Shown here: positions 17,347-26,476 of the stretch, one piece after another
Layout of the letters: every line of letters starts with the position of its first letter
Position numbering within the stretch: position 1 is the stretch's first letter
Source: Paenibacillus andongensis
Lineage (GTDB): Bacteria > Bacillota > Bacilli > Paenibacillales > NBRC-103111
Assembly (NCBI RefSeq): GCF_025369935.1
Contig: NZ_CP104467.1
Coordinates: forward strand, 3,479,001-3,543,000
DNA: 64,000 bases
Reading direction: 5' to 3'
Notes under the pieces: generated by a model
What the model was told of the DNA's origin: nothing
The model's database searches: none
Seen by the model: the letters and a program-made list of their open reading frames with translations, nothing else
Translations under genes and position numbers: made by a program

Positions 17347-19233
17347 GTGCGCCCAGCATGGGCGCTATCTCTAGGGTTCAAGTCCCGAATGGCGAAGGCA
17401 GTAGTAGCCATAGCTTAAGACAAGGGTGTCGACCGCGAGGTCGAATCTGAAGGAAGTCGGCGGCAAATCTCCGGTCTGAGGAACACGAATTCCATATAAG
17501 GCTAGCGTACGTTGGGAGAGACTGCGTAACAAGTCAAAGCCCTTACTGCCGAAGGCGTACGAGAGTAAATGGAGCAGATAGATGGAGAGGAAGATAGCGT
17601 TCTTACCTGGGGAGATCTGTACGGAACGCAAATCGAACTTTGTAAACCTGTATAGGAATACAGGCTGAACGTACAGAAGTCAGCAGAAGCCATAGTACGT
17701 GAGGTGTTGCAACACCCTGCGGAAGGGCTGAACATGAAATAGGTATTTGTACATCAAGGCGTTCAGAGTGAGTAGTGAAAGCAGAAAATCCGAAAGGACT
17801 TATCCGAAGGAGGAAACGGTGAATCCGTGGGGGACTTCAAAAGGGCAGAATTCATCTCTGGCACAAGAGGAAGGTACAAATCACGTAAGGAGAGGTAAAA
17901 AAAATTGTTGGAGCAATTGCTGTCACGGGAAAATCTTCTACAAGCATTAAAGCGTGTCGAGGCCAATAAGGGAAGCCATGGCGTAGATGGAATGTCTGTA
18001 AAATCCTTACGAGAACACATCAAACAAAACTGGCAGACGATACGGCAAGAAATAGAAGAAGGAGTCTACCATCCGAGTCCTGTTCGTCGGGTCGAAATCC
18101 CGAAACCGAATGGCGGGATACGGATGTTAGGTATCCCTACCGTGACAGACCGACTGATTCAACAAGCAATCGCTCAGGTACTAACACCATTGTTCGATCC
18201 ACAGTTTTCCGAACATAGCTATGGCTTTCGTCCCAAGCGGCGAGGACATGACGCGGTGAGGAAGGCTAGAGCGTACATGACAGAAGGATATCGATTCTTC
18301 GTCGATCTTGATTTGGAGAAATTCTTCGACCGTGTCCATCACGACCGGCTCATGATGAAAGTTGCGACTAGAGTGAAGGACAAGAAATTCCTCCTTCTTA
18401 TACGCAAATATTTGCAGGCAGGCGTCATGGAAGGTGGTCTGGTCAAGTGGGCAGCGGAAGGAACGCCACAAGGTGGTCCATTAAGTCCGCTGTTATCCAA
18501 CATTGTACTGGATGAACTAGACCAAGAATTGGAGAAACGTGGACACCGTTTCGTCCGCTATGCGGACGACTGCAATATCTAAGTAAAAACACAAAGAGCA
18601 GGTGAACGAGTCAAGGCATCTGTGACCCATTTCATTGAGAGCAAACTCAAACTTAAGGTAAACCAAGCGAAAAGTGCGGTAGATCGCCCTTGGAAACGAA
18701 AGTTTCTAGGGTTTAGTTTTAGCGAAAACGAGCAGCCGAAAGTAAGAATTGCCAAGCAATCTCTACAGAAAGCTCAAGTTAAAATCCGAGAGATTACTTC
18801 TCGGAGGAAGCCAATGAAGATGGAGGAGCGAATAAAAGAGCTGAATCAATTTCTAACAGGATGGTGCGGCTATTTCTCGCTCGCAGATACGCCAAGTATC
18901 TTTAGAGATATGGACAAGTGGATTCGAAGAAGGCTGCGTATGTGCCTTTGGAAGCAAAGGAAGTTACCGAAAACCAAAGTAAAAAGGCTTCTATCCTTGG
19001 GGGTTCCTAAGAATAAAGCCTTTGAATGGGGAAATACCCGAAAAGGGTATTGGCGAATTGCAGGAAGTCCGATCTTAGGGATAACATTGGACAACCAATA
19101 CTGGAAATCCAATGGATTCAAGAGTCTGTTGGACAGAACAACTACTTACGGAATATGTCATGAACCGCCGTATACCGAACGGTACGTACGGTGGTGTGAG
19201 AGGTCGGGGGCTAGCCGCCCCCTCCTACTCGAT
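17347..19233 (+). mobile_element. Group II intron
   Basis: The 5' boundary is GTGCG at 17,347. The 5' domain I sequence, with GGGTTCAAGTCCCGAATGGCG-type elements and a helix CGACCGCGAGGTCG, is typical of bacterial group II introns. The reverse-transcriptase frame lies in the loop region from 17,905. A domain V-like hairpin sits at about 19,163-19,199 (CCGCCGTA...TACGGTGG), and a domain VI stem GGGGGC/GCCCCC with a bulged A in CCTACTC precedes GAT at 19,231-19,233. It has inserted just after a terminator-like hairpin inside a dispersed repeat copy, a site choice known for group IIC introns, though I have not assigned the class. Its maturase is broken, so it needs help in trans to splice or move. 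Confidence 0.85.
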
Positions 19234-19347
19234 TCAATTAACGGGCAGGATTATGTGGTGATTGTCTTGAATATAGCCTATATTTCAAATCAGGATACAG
19301 GACAGAAAGGTGTGGAGATAAGATGTCTGCCACCGTTATTAACTTAA
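17905..19347 (+). pseudogene. ltrA: Group II intron reverse transcriptase/maturase with internal stop
   Basis: The start is the TTG at 17,905 behind GGAGAGG (MLEQLLSRENLLQAL). The RT palm motifs are present: GIRMLGIPTVTDRLIQQAI, YGFRPKRRGHDAV, GTPQGGPLSPLLSNI and the catalytic YADD in FVRYADDCNI. The next codon is TAA (18,580-18,582) where a Tyr codon is expected, and the same frame continues VKTQRAGERVKASVTHFI into the thumb and maturase (X) domain (GWCGYFSLADTPS, WIRRRLRMCLWKQ). The frame then stays open through domains V/VI into the 3' exon, ending at 19,347. A point nonsense mutation in the catalytic region is the simplest reading. Readthrough is unlikely but not excluded. Confidence 0.85.
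19237..19252 (+). repeat. Dispersed repeat copy 4, right module
   Basis: TTAACGGGCAGGATT directly after the intron. With the intron removed it joins the left part at 17,294-17,346 into a complete repeat copy. Confidence 0.8.
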
Positions 19348-19756
19348 TTCCAACTATTCCAGAATATGTTCCAACTGCGAAAAGCATTGAAATGATCGAT
19401 GAATGGTACAACAGTATAATGCACAAATTGTTATTACCGATGAAGTGCGTTTCATAGATCAGGAAGAAAATTTTGAGGATATTAAATGTCCTTTTTGTTC
19501 TAGTGCCATTGAGATCAAATGGTGGCAAGACAAAATGGAGAAAGCTTCAGAAAGTTCTTTTCACGAACTCACATCAATAACCCCATGTTGTAATCAGAAG
19601 ACAACACTAAATGAACTAAATTATAACTGGGAGGCTGGCTTTGCTCGATTTTCAATAGAAATATTGAACCCGTCGATAGATATTTCTGAACATGATGTTT
19701 TAGCCATCGGGGAACAGTTAAAATGTTCATTAAGGAAAGTGATTGCACGTTACTAG
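19323..19756 (+). pseudogene. Hypothetical cysteine-containing protein, frameshifted
   Basis: An ATG at 19,323 with GGAG 6 bases upstream starts SATVINLIPTIPEYVPTAKS. Between about 19,380 and 19,403 the frame shifts to the one reading YNAQIVITDEVRFIDQ, FEDIKCPFCSSAIEIKWWQD and ITPCCNQKTTLNELN, to a stop at 19,756. The CPFC...PCC pair suggests a metal-binding knuckle. The second frame has an internal ATG (19,403) without a ribosome site. I read one gene of about 145 codons with an indel. The family is not recognised. It is a single gene between repeat copies 4 and 5. Confidence 0.55.
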
Positions 19757-19761
19757 ATTAA

Positions 19762-19786
19762 CCTAACGCAGAACGATAGCTGAATA
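19762..19786 (+). repeat. Dispersed repeat copy 5 (left module only)
   Basis: CTAACGCAGAACGATAGCT at 19,763-19,781, in the same orientation as all others. No hairpin or right module follows before the next gene. Confidence 0.65.
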
Positions 19787-19841
19787 TAAGTGGTAAAGAA
19801 GTTCAAAGACCCGATACTACATAAACTTGGGGGATAAGCGA

Positions 19842-20206
19842 ATGGACAGGGAAGCACTAGAACTTTATAAAACATTCATTGATGATTTAGTCAAGCTACG
19901 CCCAGGTGTGCTCCCTCGCTGGATAATGGGAGATGGTTGGCCTAAAACGGTTGAGAATGAAAAGGTCAACAAAGTCTTAGGCGAGCTAAATACAGAGCAA
20001 AAAGAGTATTTGCACTAATTGCTCAATCTGCTCGCGATGGTGGGATCCATGATGTTCTTGTTTATTTAACCGATCAGATTAACCTTGAAGGCTTTGAAAT
20101 TGCAAAGAATGGGGTTAAGATGGCAACAGAACCATTTGGCTCCGAAATGTATTTTGATTGGGTTTGCAGAAGAGAAGGCGATGAATGGCCGGATTCAAGT
20201 AAGTGA
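19842..20206 (+). pseudogene. Hypothetical protein, frameshifted
   Basis: The ATG at 19,842 has GGGGG 7 bases upstream. The frame encodes MDREALELYKTFIDDLV... to ELNTEQKEYLH and a stop at 20,018. Removing the effect of one lost base near 20,005 joins it to VFALIAQSARDGGIHDVLVY...DWVCRREGDEWPDSSK, which ends at 20,206. The joined ~121-residue acidic protein is coherent end to end. I do not recognise its function. It lies between repeat copies 5 and 6, as a second damaged single-gene unit next to the intron. Confidence 0.6.
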
Positions 20207-20240
20207 AAATAGTACAAAGCCAAGCCTTTGAGAAGCCATT

Positions 20241-20333
20241 GAGCTAACGCAAAACTATAGCTCCATAATAATATAGTCTCCAGGCTGCGGGTGAAACGTT
20301 CTGCAGCCTATTCCGAGGGACGGGCAGTTATGT
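20241..20333 (+). repeat. Dispersed repeat copy 6 (complete)
   Basis: The left module CTAACGCAAAACTATAGCT starts at 20,244. The stem is AGGCTGC (20,282) with GCAGCCT (20,303-20,309). The right module is GACGGGCAGTTATG at 20,319-20,332. Its hairpin and spacer closely match copy 11, so these two form a subfamily. Confidence 0.75.
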
Positions 20334-20459
20334 GATGTAAAGATAAATGTGAATTCTTGATAAATTTTACACGGACTTATTCCTAAATATGGTATTATAG
20401 GATAGCAATAAAACTTAATGAAACCATTGTAATCAACATTACAAGATCGGGGTAATCCT

Positions 20460-20669
20460 ATGAAAAAGTGGTTTTGGCTAATATGTTTGATATTGGTTTT
20501 AATCATTGTTTATACAATCGTTTTTGGTTTTTCACTTTACATGCTTCCATTTATATTAATATTTGCAGGTATAGCTTTATTAAGGATACTTAACTTTATC
20601 GAAGGATCTAAACAAAATGATTCAGATGAGTATTATAGGTCGCTGGAAAGAATTAATAAAAAAAGATAA
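20460..20669 (+). CDS. Small membrane protein
   Basis: A 69-residue protein. Residues about 4-45 form two hydrophobic helices with a short turn, then a polar tail (EGSKQNDSDEYYRSLERINKKR). The ATG is preceded by GGGG 8 bases upstream. No family is recognised. It is a single gene between repeat copies 6 and 7. Confidence 0.55.
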   Translation: MKKWFWLICLILVLIIVYTIVFGFSLYMLPFILIFAGIALLRILNFIEGSKQNDSDEYYRSLERINKKR

Positions 20670-20713
20670 GAATGAGTTTCGGGAACTATGGGTCATAATT
20701 GTAAACTAAGTTT

Positions 20714-20822
20714 AATAACGTAGGGGGTGCCGATAAATTGGCGGCCCTATTACGCTAACGAGGAACAATAGTTCAACAAAGAAAAAGGCAACCGGTTAAA
20801 TATAAGATCGGTTGCCTTTGTT
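20714..20822 (+). repeat. Dispersed repeat copy 7 (tandem hairpins)
   Basis: A first imperfect hairpin (TAGGG...TGCC / GGC...CCCTA, about 20,721-20,750) runs into TTACGCTAACG and the left module AGGAACAATAGTTC. A second 11-bp perfect stem AAAGGCAACCG/CGGTTGCCTTT (20,784-20,819) follows. Here the right boundary of one hairpin unit and the left module of the next share the core TTACGCTAACG, which suggests that the modules are interchangeable. Confidence 0.65.
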
Positions 20823-20915
20823 ATGTTGAAGGAAAGTATGAAAGTCAGGAACCTTAAAGGAGAAGAGTTTAAATCAACTATCAGGAAATCGTTTGTTTAG
20901 CAAGTTTAGCAAATG

Positions 20916-20957
20916 AAAAGGCAATTGATCACATTAGTGGATCAATTGCCTTTTTCT
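20916..20957 (+). terminator. Rho-independent terminator
   Basis: A 14-15 bp stem (AAAAGGCAATTGATC / GATCAATTGCCTTTTT) followed by T residues. No clear gene precedes it within 90 bases; a 20-codon frame starting at 20,835 is the only candidate. Confidence 0.7.
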
Positions 20958-21115
20958 TTATATCTTATAGATAAATTCACAATAGACCATAATGTTAAAG
21001 ATTAAAACATATACCAACACCTAAGGAGTTGAAATAATAGAAAAAATAACTTTTTTACATTAAATGCCAAAGAATCTATATATCTAGGAATTCAAGTTAA
21101 TCTTGAATTCCTTTT

Positions 21116-21931
21116 TCAATTTCCCATATTCCTACGATAGTCACTGGGGGAGCAGCCCACACGTTTTTTAAAGATTCTCGAAAAGTAATATAAACTATGG
21201 AATCCGCATTGCAGTGCAATTTGCTCGATGCTTTGATGGCTGTTGATAAGGTGAATTTTGGTTTCCTCTAACCGCTTCGAAATAAGGTCATCTTTTGGGC
21301 TATTACGAAAATATTTCTGATAGAGAACCCAAAATCGTTCTGGGCTTAAGTTGACTAACTCAGACATTTGTTTAACCGTCCAATCCTGCTCGTAATGCTG
21401 GTGAATAAACATGCGGGCTGTCACGAACTTGTCCTTGAAATCTTGCTCTGTGGGTGTGAGTTTATCAAATTCATCCTGTAGCTGCTTATGTCTGCCCAGT
21501 ATTAATAAGATGTCTTCCATCAACAGGTTAATCTTTTGCTCCCAAAATGGTTTGCGTACGGATAATTCCAATGCGATTGCACGCATATAAGGCCCTAGAA
21601 GGTTTGGCTCTCCTGTGTGAATAATTTCATTAAAGGGGACTTGATATCGTTGGGCTATCTCAGTAATCGTATTACCTGTGAAATGAATCCAATCATTTCG
21701 AAACCCTTCCACCATCCCCTCTGGTGTCCCATGATATTCAGGAAAATTAGGATCGTGGAGAATACAATCTCCCGGTTTACCGAGTTCAATGCTATGTAGG
21801 GTTTGTGTAAAGAAAGGCGTGGAGAAACACATGAGCACATAGGATTCAAACCCGGAGGGGCGGTCAATGACAAAATCGGGATCATGCGGTGTATCCATTC
21901 CAAATAAAATGATGTCAATGGGTGCATTCAT
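21116..21931 (-). CDS. AraC family transcriptional regulator
   Basis: A 271-residue regulator. The N-terminal ~150 residues form a cupin-like effector domain (HDPNFPEYHGTPEG), and the C-terminal ~100 residues are two AraC helix-turn-helix units ending in GFHSLYYFSRIFKKRVGCSPSDYRR, the family signature. GAGGAGGT lies 6 bases before the ATG. It is divergent from the six-gene operon that starts at 22,135, with 203 bases between, so it is the likely activator of that operon in response to a sugar or related compound. Confidence 0.9.
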   Translation of the reverse strand: MNAPIDIILFGMDTPHDPDFVIDRPSGFESYVLMCFSTPFFTQTLHSIELGKPGDCILHDPNFPEYHGTPEGMVEGFRNDWIHFTGNTITEIAQRYQVPFNEIIHTGEPNLLGPYMRAIALELSVRKPFWEQKINLLMEDILLILGRHKQLQDEFDKLTPTEQDFKDKFVTARMFIHQHYEQDWTVKQMSELVNLSPERFWVLYQKYFRNSPKDDLISKRLEETKIHLINSHQSIEQIALQCGFHSLYYFSRIFKKRVGCSPSDYRRNMGN

Positions 21932-22134
21932 TCAATACCTCCTCTGGTCAATTCCCAATGTAAGGGTTAGCTAAATTGTACAAGCTTGATGTCAGTGATT
22001 GCAACCTTGCTTTCATTAAATGGCAAAAGGAAAGTGCAAATCATCAAATGAGAAGTCCATTTCAATAAAGAATGTAAGCGATATAATGAAGGTGTTCCTA
22101 ACTGATTCGTGTAAAATATTGGAGGGTAATTAAA

Positions 22135-22890
22135 ATGAGTAACAGCAATTTGTTAGCCAGGAAGCATATCGTTTTTATAGCCGGTGAAGATGAATATCAT
22201 TCGGAGATTACCTTAGCGTCACTAGCTAAAGAGGTCCAGGAGTTATATGGCGCTCGTGTTACGCTGTTGACCTCTATTCCCGATCCAACGTTTCCTTCCC
22301 ATATTCCACAATTGGAAATTCTCAAAGAAGCGGATTTAGCTATCTTGTATTTACGTTTTCGAGAACTGCCTGAAGAGCAATTGAATCATGTGTTAAATTA
22401 TGTGGAATCCGGAAAGCCAGTCATTGCTTTTCGGACAAGTACGCATGCTTTTCGGTATCCAGAGGGTCATGCTCGGCAGGATTTAAATGATAGATTCGGC
22501 ATAGACGTTCTAGGGGCGCCCTGGATCCATCACTTCGGACATTCCTCATCAACGGATGTCTCCCTAGCTTGGGGTGCGGAAACGCATCCGATCGTGCAGG
22601 GTGTACCCCCATTTTTCCATGTAAGGAGCTGGCTATATCACACGCTGCCATATCCGCCAGAAGGTGCCCACATTTTGTTAAACGGTCAAACAGTAGAACC
22701 TGAACTCGATGAAGATAAGAGAATGCATGCACCTAGGATTCATCCTGTGGCATGGACCAGAACGAACCCTTGGGGAGGCAAGGTATTCATGACGACGATT
22801 GGGCATCAGGAGGATTTTGAACATGGGGCATTTCGGACGCTTGTGAAGAATAGCATAATTTGGGCTCTACAAACAGAATTAGAGGAGTGA
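22135..22890 (+). CDS. ThuA-like domain protein
   Basis: A 251-residue cytosolic protein of the ThuA-like class I glutamine-amidotransferase fold found in sugar-utilisation operons. It opens with a HIVFIAGEDEYHS strand and loop. The conserved GHSSSTDVSLAWGAETHPIVQG, the late HPVAWTR and the GKVFMTTIGHQEDFEH segment match family positions. GGAGGG lies 9 bases before the ATG. It is the first gene of the operon under the divergent AraC regulator. The reaction of ThuA proteins is not established. Confidence 0.85.
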   Translation: MSNSNLLARKHIVFIAGEDEYHSEITLASLAKEVQELYGARVTLLTSIPDPTFPSHIPQLEILKEADLAILYLRFRELPEEQLNHVLNYVESGKPVIAFRTSTHAFRYPEGHARQDLNDRFGIDVLGAPWIHHFGHSSSTDVSLAWGAETHPIVQGVPPFFHVRSWLYHTLPYPPEGAHILLNGQTVEPELDEDKRMHAPRIHPVAWTRTNPWGGKVFMTTIGHQEDFEHGAFRTLVKNSIIWALQTELEE

Positions 22891-22896
22891 GTGGCA

Positions 22897-23889
22897 ATGA
22901 AACAGGCAGCAATTATTGGAGAAAAGCTTACTGGTATTAGGGATTTACCTGAACCGGAACTGCGCGAGGGTTGGGCTTTAGTCAAGATTCATGCCGCACC
23001 GATGTGTGCGGAATATAAAGGTTTTCTGCATGGACACACGTCCGAATGTTTGGGGCATGAAGCAGCAGGCGAGGTAGTCAAAGTAGCTTCTGGCAGCCAC
23101 CTTAGAGTGGGAGATCGGGTAGTTGTGATGCCGCAATATCCGTGTGGAGAGTGCCAACTTTGTCTATCGGGAGATTATATCTATTGTGAGCATAACCTGC
23201 CATATTCAGGTGCGACTATGGCTCAATATATTGCAAAGCCGTCTTGGATTCTCCCGAAAATTCCACACGGAGTTACGTACGATAAGGCATCGCTTGCTTG
23301 CTGTGCGCTTGGGCCATCACATGGGGCCTTTGGAGTGATGGGTGTCGATGCCTTCTCGACTGTCCTGATAACAGGGTTGGGTCCTGTGGGATTAGGTGCG
23401 ATCGTGACCGCCAAATATCGAGGAGCTCAAGTCATTGCGGTTGAAATGAACGAATTTCGCATTGAATTAGCTCGAAAGCTAGGCGTGGACCATATCATTG
23501 ATCCCAGAGATGAGGATGCTGTTGCCAAGATTAAAGGAATAACGAGGGCGATCGGACCTGATTATGGACTCGACTGCTCCGGTGTTGTATCGGCACATCG
23601 TTTATTAATTGATGCCGTGAAGCGTAAGGGAAAAGTAACCTTTGTAGGAGAGTGCAATGCAGAAACGCCAATTCGAATTAGCGATGATATGCTGCGCAAA
23701 GGCATTCAATTAATCGGCTCCTGGCATTATAACCTGAATGAATTTAACAAAATAATGGAGATCATTAAGAACTCCCCATCAACAGAGGATTTAATTACAC
23801 ATACATTCCCGCTGAGCAATATTCAAGAAGCATTCGAAGTTTCTGCATCAGGCCGTAGCGGTAAAATCATTCTGAAACCATGGGAGTGA
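22897..23889 (+). CDS. Zinc-dependent alcohol/polyol dehydrogenase
   Basis: A 330-residue MDR-family dehydrogenase. The GroES-like N-terminus carries GHEAAGEVV, the structural-zinc cysteine cluster CGECQLCLSGDYIYC, and a Rossmann domain with GLGPVGLGAI. The usual first catalytic zinc ligand is present as C in APMCAEYKG. It probably oxidises a sugar or cyclitol hydroxyl with NAD. The ATG at 22,897 follows ThuA by 6 bases; GTG at 22,891 is the alternative. The same operon holds three TIM-barrel isomerase-like proteins, which fits oxidation followed by isomerisation. Confidence 0.88.
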   Translation: MKQAAIIGEKLTGIRDLPEPELREGWALVKIHAAPMCAEYKGFLHGHTSECLGHEAAGEVVKVASGSHLRVGDRVVVMPQYPCGECQLCLSGDYIYCEHNLPYSGATMAQYIAKPSWILPKIPHGVTYDKASLACCALGPSHGAFGVMGVDAFSTVLITGLGPVGLGAIVTAKYRGAQVIAVEMNEFRIELARKLGVDHIIDPRDEDAVAKIKGITRAIGPDYGLDCSGVVSAHRLLIDAVKRKGKVTFVGECNAETPIRISDDMLRKGIQLIGSWHYNLNEFNKIMEIIKNSPSTEDLITHTFPLSNIQEAFEVSASGRSGKIILKPWE

Positions 23890-23894
23890 GTGCG

Positions 23895-24779
23895 ATGAAA
23901 GTTGGAATGAATCTGCTATTATGGACGGATCAAGCCAAGCCGGATATCCATGCTCCACTACTAAGACAAATTAAAGCTTGGGGCTTTGACGGCGTAGAGC
24001 TAGCTGCTGATTCCATGGAGAGGTCTGACGCGGTAACATTCCGTGAACTTCTTGACGAACTTAACCTAGGCAGAACAACGATTGCGGCCCTTGACGCGAA
24101 TATTGCCGATCCTGCAAGTCGAAATCTAATCTTACGCAAGAACGCAGTTGAGGTTCTTAAAAAGGCACTGGATCATACGCATATCCTCGGTGCAGAGCTG
24201 CTATGCGGCCCCCTTTTCCAAGGTTTGGGCCGCTTCAGCGGTAAAGGTCCACAACCCGATGAGTGGCAATATGCTGTGGAGACTTTGCGTGAGGTTGGCG
24301 AATACGCACAATCACTCGGCATACGAATGGCTTTAGAGCCATTGAACCGTTTTGAGATGTATATGGTGAATACGATGGAAGCAGGCTTGCGCTTTGTGAA
24401 GGAAGTGGACCTTCCGAACGTAGGATTGCTTGCTGACACACATCATAGCAACATCGAGGAAGGAAACGTAGTCGATGCTTGGCGCGAGGCAGCATCGTAT
24501 ATTTATCATGTACATATCTCTGAGAATCATCGTGGAGTGCCTGGGACTGGCCATGCCATACCTCAGGACATCTTTGATTTACTGGTAGATCTTGACTATG
24601 ACAAATGGGTGTCCATTGAGGCCTTCAGTCAGGCAGTGCCAGATCTGATTCCTCGACTGCACCTCTGGCGAGCTTATGCGGAGAGTACCGATTCTGCTGC
24701 TAGTCAGGGAATCGTTTATATTCAAGAACAGTTACGACGAGCTGTGGAACGGAGGTCAGCTAAGCATGCCAACCATTGA
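23895..24779 (+). CDS. Xylose isomerase-like TIM barrel (sugar epimerase type), paralogue 1
   Basis: A 294-residue AP-endonuclease-2/xylose-isomerase-like TIM barrel. Metal-ligand positions are visible: an E in ALEPLNRFE, D and H in LLADTHHSNIEE, H in YHVHISENHRGVPGTG, and a late E in WVSIEAFSQ, the pattern of D-tagatose/D-psicose 3-epimerases and IolE/IolI relatives. The start is the ATG at 23,895 behind GGGAGTGAG. It is the third gene of the operon and the closest of the three TIM barrels to true ketose 3-epimerases. Confidence 0.87.
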   Translation: MKVGMNLLLWTDQAKPDIHAPLLRQIKAWGFDGVELAADSMERSDAVTFRELLDELNLGRTTIAALDANIADPASRNLILRKNAVEVLKKALDHTHILGAELLCGPLFQGLGRFSGKGPQPDEWQYAVETLREVGEYAQSLGIRMALEPLNRFEMYMVNTMEAGLRFVKEVDLPNVGLLADTHHSNIEEGNVVDAWREAASYIYHVHISENHRGVPGTGHAIPQDIFDLLVDLDYDKWVSIEAFSQAVPDLIPRLHLWRAYAESTDSAASQGIVYIQEQLRRAVERRSAKHANH

Positions 24780-25584
24780 TCATGAGGGTTGCCCGATTTA
24801 TTACACGGAACGAGGAAAGGGTACTCCCTTAGTACTCCTGATGGGACTGGGGGCTGACAGCTCGGTTTGGGAACAGCACGTGCAAGCTTATGAGGCGCAC
24901 TTCCGATGTATTCTTGTCGATAACCGAGGTGCGGGACAGTCCGGCAAGCCTAGTGGTCCTTATACAACTCGGAAGATGGCGAAAGATACACTTACGGTGC
25001 TCGATGAACTTGGCATTGAACGAGCCCATGTATCCGGCATTTCCATGGGAAGTGCAATTGCACAGCAGGTTGCGCTGCTCTGTCCGGAACGAATTCTCTC
25101 GTTAACCTTAAATTGTCCATGGCAAATGGTTGATATATATACGCGTAGGACTTTTGAAACACTGCGGATTGCTTATGAAATTATGAATGTGAGCGACTTT
25201 CAGAAGCTGCTGCAGCTGATCATTTTTACTCCTGCTTACCATGAAGCACATTTGGATGACCTGTTGGCGAAACAGCAAGTGGCCAGTGAGTATGAGCATC
25301 CGATGCCGATCCATGCCTTTCAAGCCCAATGCGATGCCTGCATGACGCATGATACGGTAGGACTTCTAGGAAGCATCTTTGCGCCAACGCTCGTCACTGT
25401 GGGGGAACGGGATGTCTTTACGCCACCTCATTTGTCGCAGTCAATTGCAGATGAAATTTCTCAAGTGGAGTTTGTTGTCTTTGAAGGCAGCGGACATACG
25501 CATCACTGGGATCAGCTAGAGAGGTTTAATCAGTTGACGTTATCATTTATGTTAAGACAGGAGAGAGCTTTGAATGAATCCTAA
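24766..25584 (+). CDS. Alpha/beta hydrolase
   Basis: A 272-residue hydrolase of the esterase/haloperoxidase type. The oxyanion region is LLMGLGADSSVW, the nucleophile elbow is GISMGSAIA (Ser near residue 95), the acid is in VGERDVFTPP, and the catalytic His is in GSGHTHHWDQ. The start is the ATG at 24,766 behind CGGAGGT, overlapping the previous gene by 14 bases, which argues for translational coupling. It probably cleaves an ester or lactone in the pathway. The substrate is unknown. Confidence 0.88.
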   Translation: MPTIDHEGCPIYYTERGKGTPLVLLMGLGADSSVWEQHVQAYEAHFRCILVDNRGAGQSGKPSGPYTTRKMAKDTLTVLDELGIERAHVSGISMGSAIAQQVALLCPERILSLTLNCPWQMVDIYTRRTFETLRIAYEIMNVSDFQKLLQLIIFTPAYHEAHLDDLLAKQQVASEYEHPMPIHAFQAQCDACMTHDTVGLLGSIFAPTLVTVGERDVFTPPHLSQSIADEISQVEFVVFEGSGHTHHWDQLERFNQLTLSFMLRQERALNES

Positions 25585-26476
25585 ATTATCCATTGGCTCA
25601 TGGGCATTCGCCTTTGGTCCCTATGAGCAGCAACCGTGGTCTTTTTCCCGTATTTTAGCTTATGCCAAGGAATCGGGATATGACGGTGTTGAAGTGAATG
25701 GCTTTCTTCCGCATCCAGTTCCTGATGTATACGATACGATTGCCAAACGTAAGGAGCTGCTAAATGAAATTCGCTCCCATGGACTTGCTGTATCTGCGTA
25801 TGCCCCTGATTTTCGCAAGGCTCCTCCTGCAGTCGCGGATAAAGAAGCCTATGTGGAGTTATTAAAGCGTTACATTGACTTTACCGTCGATTTGGGTACT
25901 GATATTTTACGTGTGGATACCGTTACGTCTCCAGCTCCAGTAAATGAACAGACGTATGCCAATCGTTTTGATCGATTAATGGATACTTGGCATGCGTCCG
26001 CAGAGTTAGCAGCAGAAGCTGGCTTGCGAATTGTTTGGGAATTCGAGCCAGGCTTTTGGCTGAATAAGCCTAGTGAGGTCGTGCGTGCAGTCAAGGAAGT
26101 TAATCATCCTGCGTTCCAGGTGCTTTTCGATACAAGTCATGCGTATATGAGCGGTGTTGTAGGCGCTAGACAAGCAGGTGTGCAAGAACGGCTACATGGT
26201 GGAATTGTGGCATACGCTAAGCAGCTAGAAGGGCATATTGGACATTTCCACCTGATTGATTCAGATGGCACGTTGCATGATGAAGAAACAAGTACGCACG
26301 CAGAGTTCGGTGCCGGCAAGATCGACTTTCCGAGCTTTCTGAGAGAAACGGAGAGTATTATCCGGCCTTTGGACTGGTGGTGTGTTGATTTCTGCTTCAA
26401 TGCTGAGGTTGAGGCATGGGGGAAACAGGCTGTCCGTTTCATTCGCAATGCCATAAAAGAGGCAGTTCGATCATGA
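25574..26476 (+). CDS. Xylose isomerase-like TIM barrel, paralogue 2
   Basis: A 300-residue sugar phosphate isomerase/epimerase-type barrel. Ligand positions are E in IVWEFEPGFWL, D and H in VLFDTSHAYMSG, H in GHIGHFHLIDSDG, and a late acidic strand end (WWCVDFCF) where the usual E is replaced by D. AGGAGAG lies 7 bases before the ATG, which overlaps the hydrolase gene by 11 bases. It is the fifth operon gene, and the substitution suggests a substrate different from paralogue 1. Confidence 0.85.
   Translation: MNPKLSIGSWAFAFGPYEQQPWSFSRILAYAKESGYDGVEVNGFLPHPVPDVYDTIAKRKELLNEIRSHGLAVSAYAPDFRKAPPAVADKEAYVELLKRYIDFTVDLGTDILRVDTVTSPAPVNEQTYANRFDRLMDTWHASAELAAEAGLRIVWEFEPGFWLNKPSEVVRAVKEVNHPAFQVLFDTSHAYMSGVVGARQAGVQERLHGGIVAYAKQLEGHIGHFHLIDSDGTLHDEETSTHAEFGAGKIDFPSFLRETESIIRPLDWWCVDFCFNAEVEAWGKQAVRFIRNAIKEAVRS

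Noticed and set aside
17371..17735. Minus-strand frames in the 5' part of the group II intron
   Set aside because: This is structured intron RNA; the frames have no ribosome site or family resemblance.
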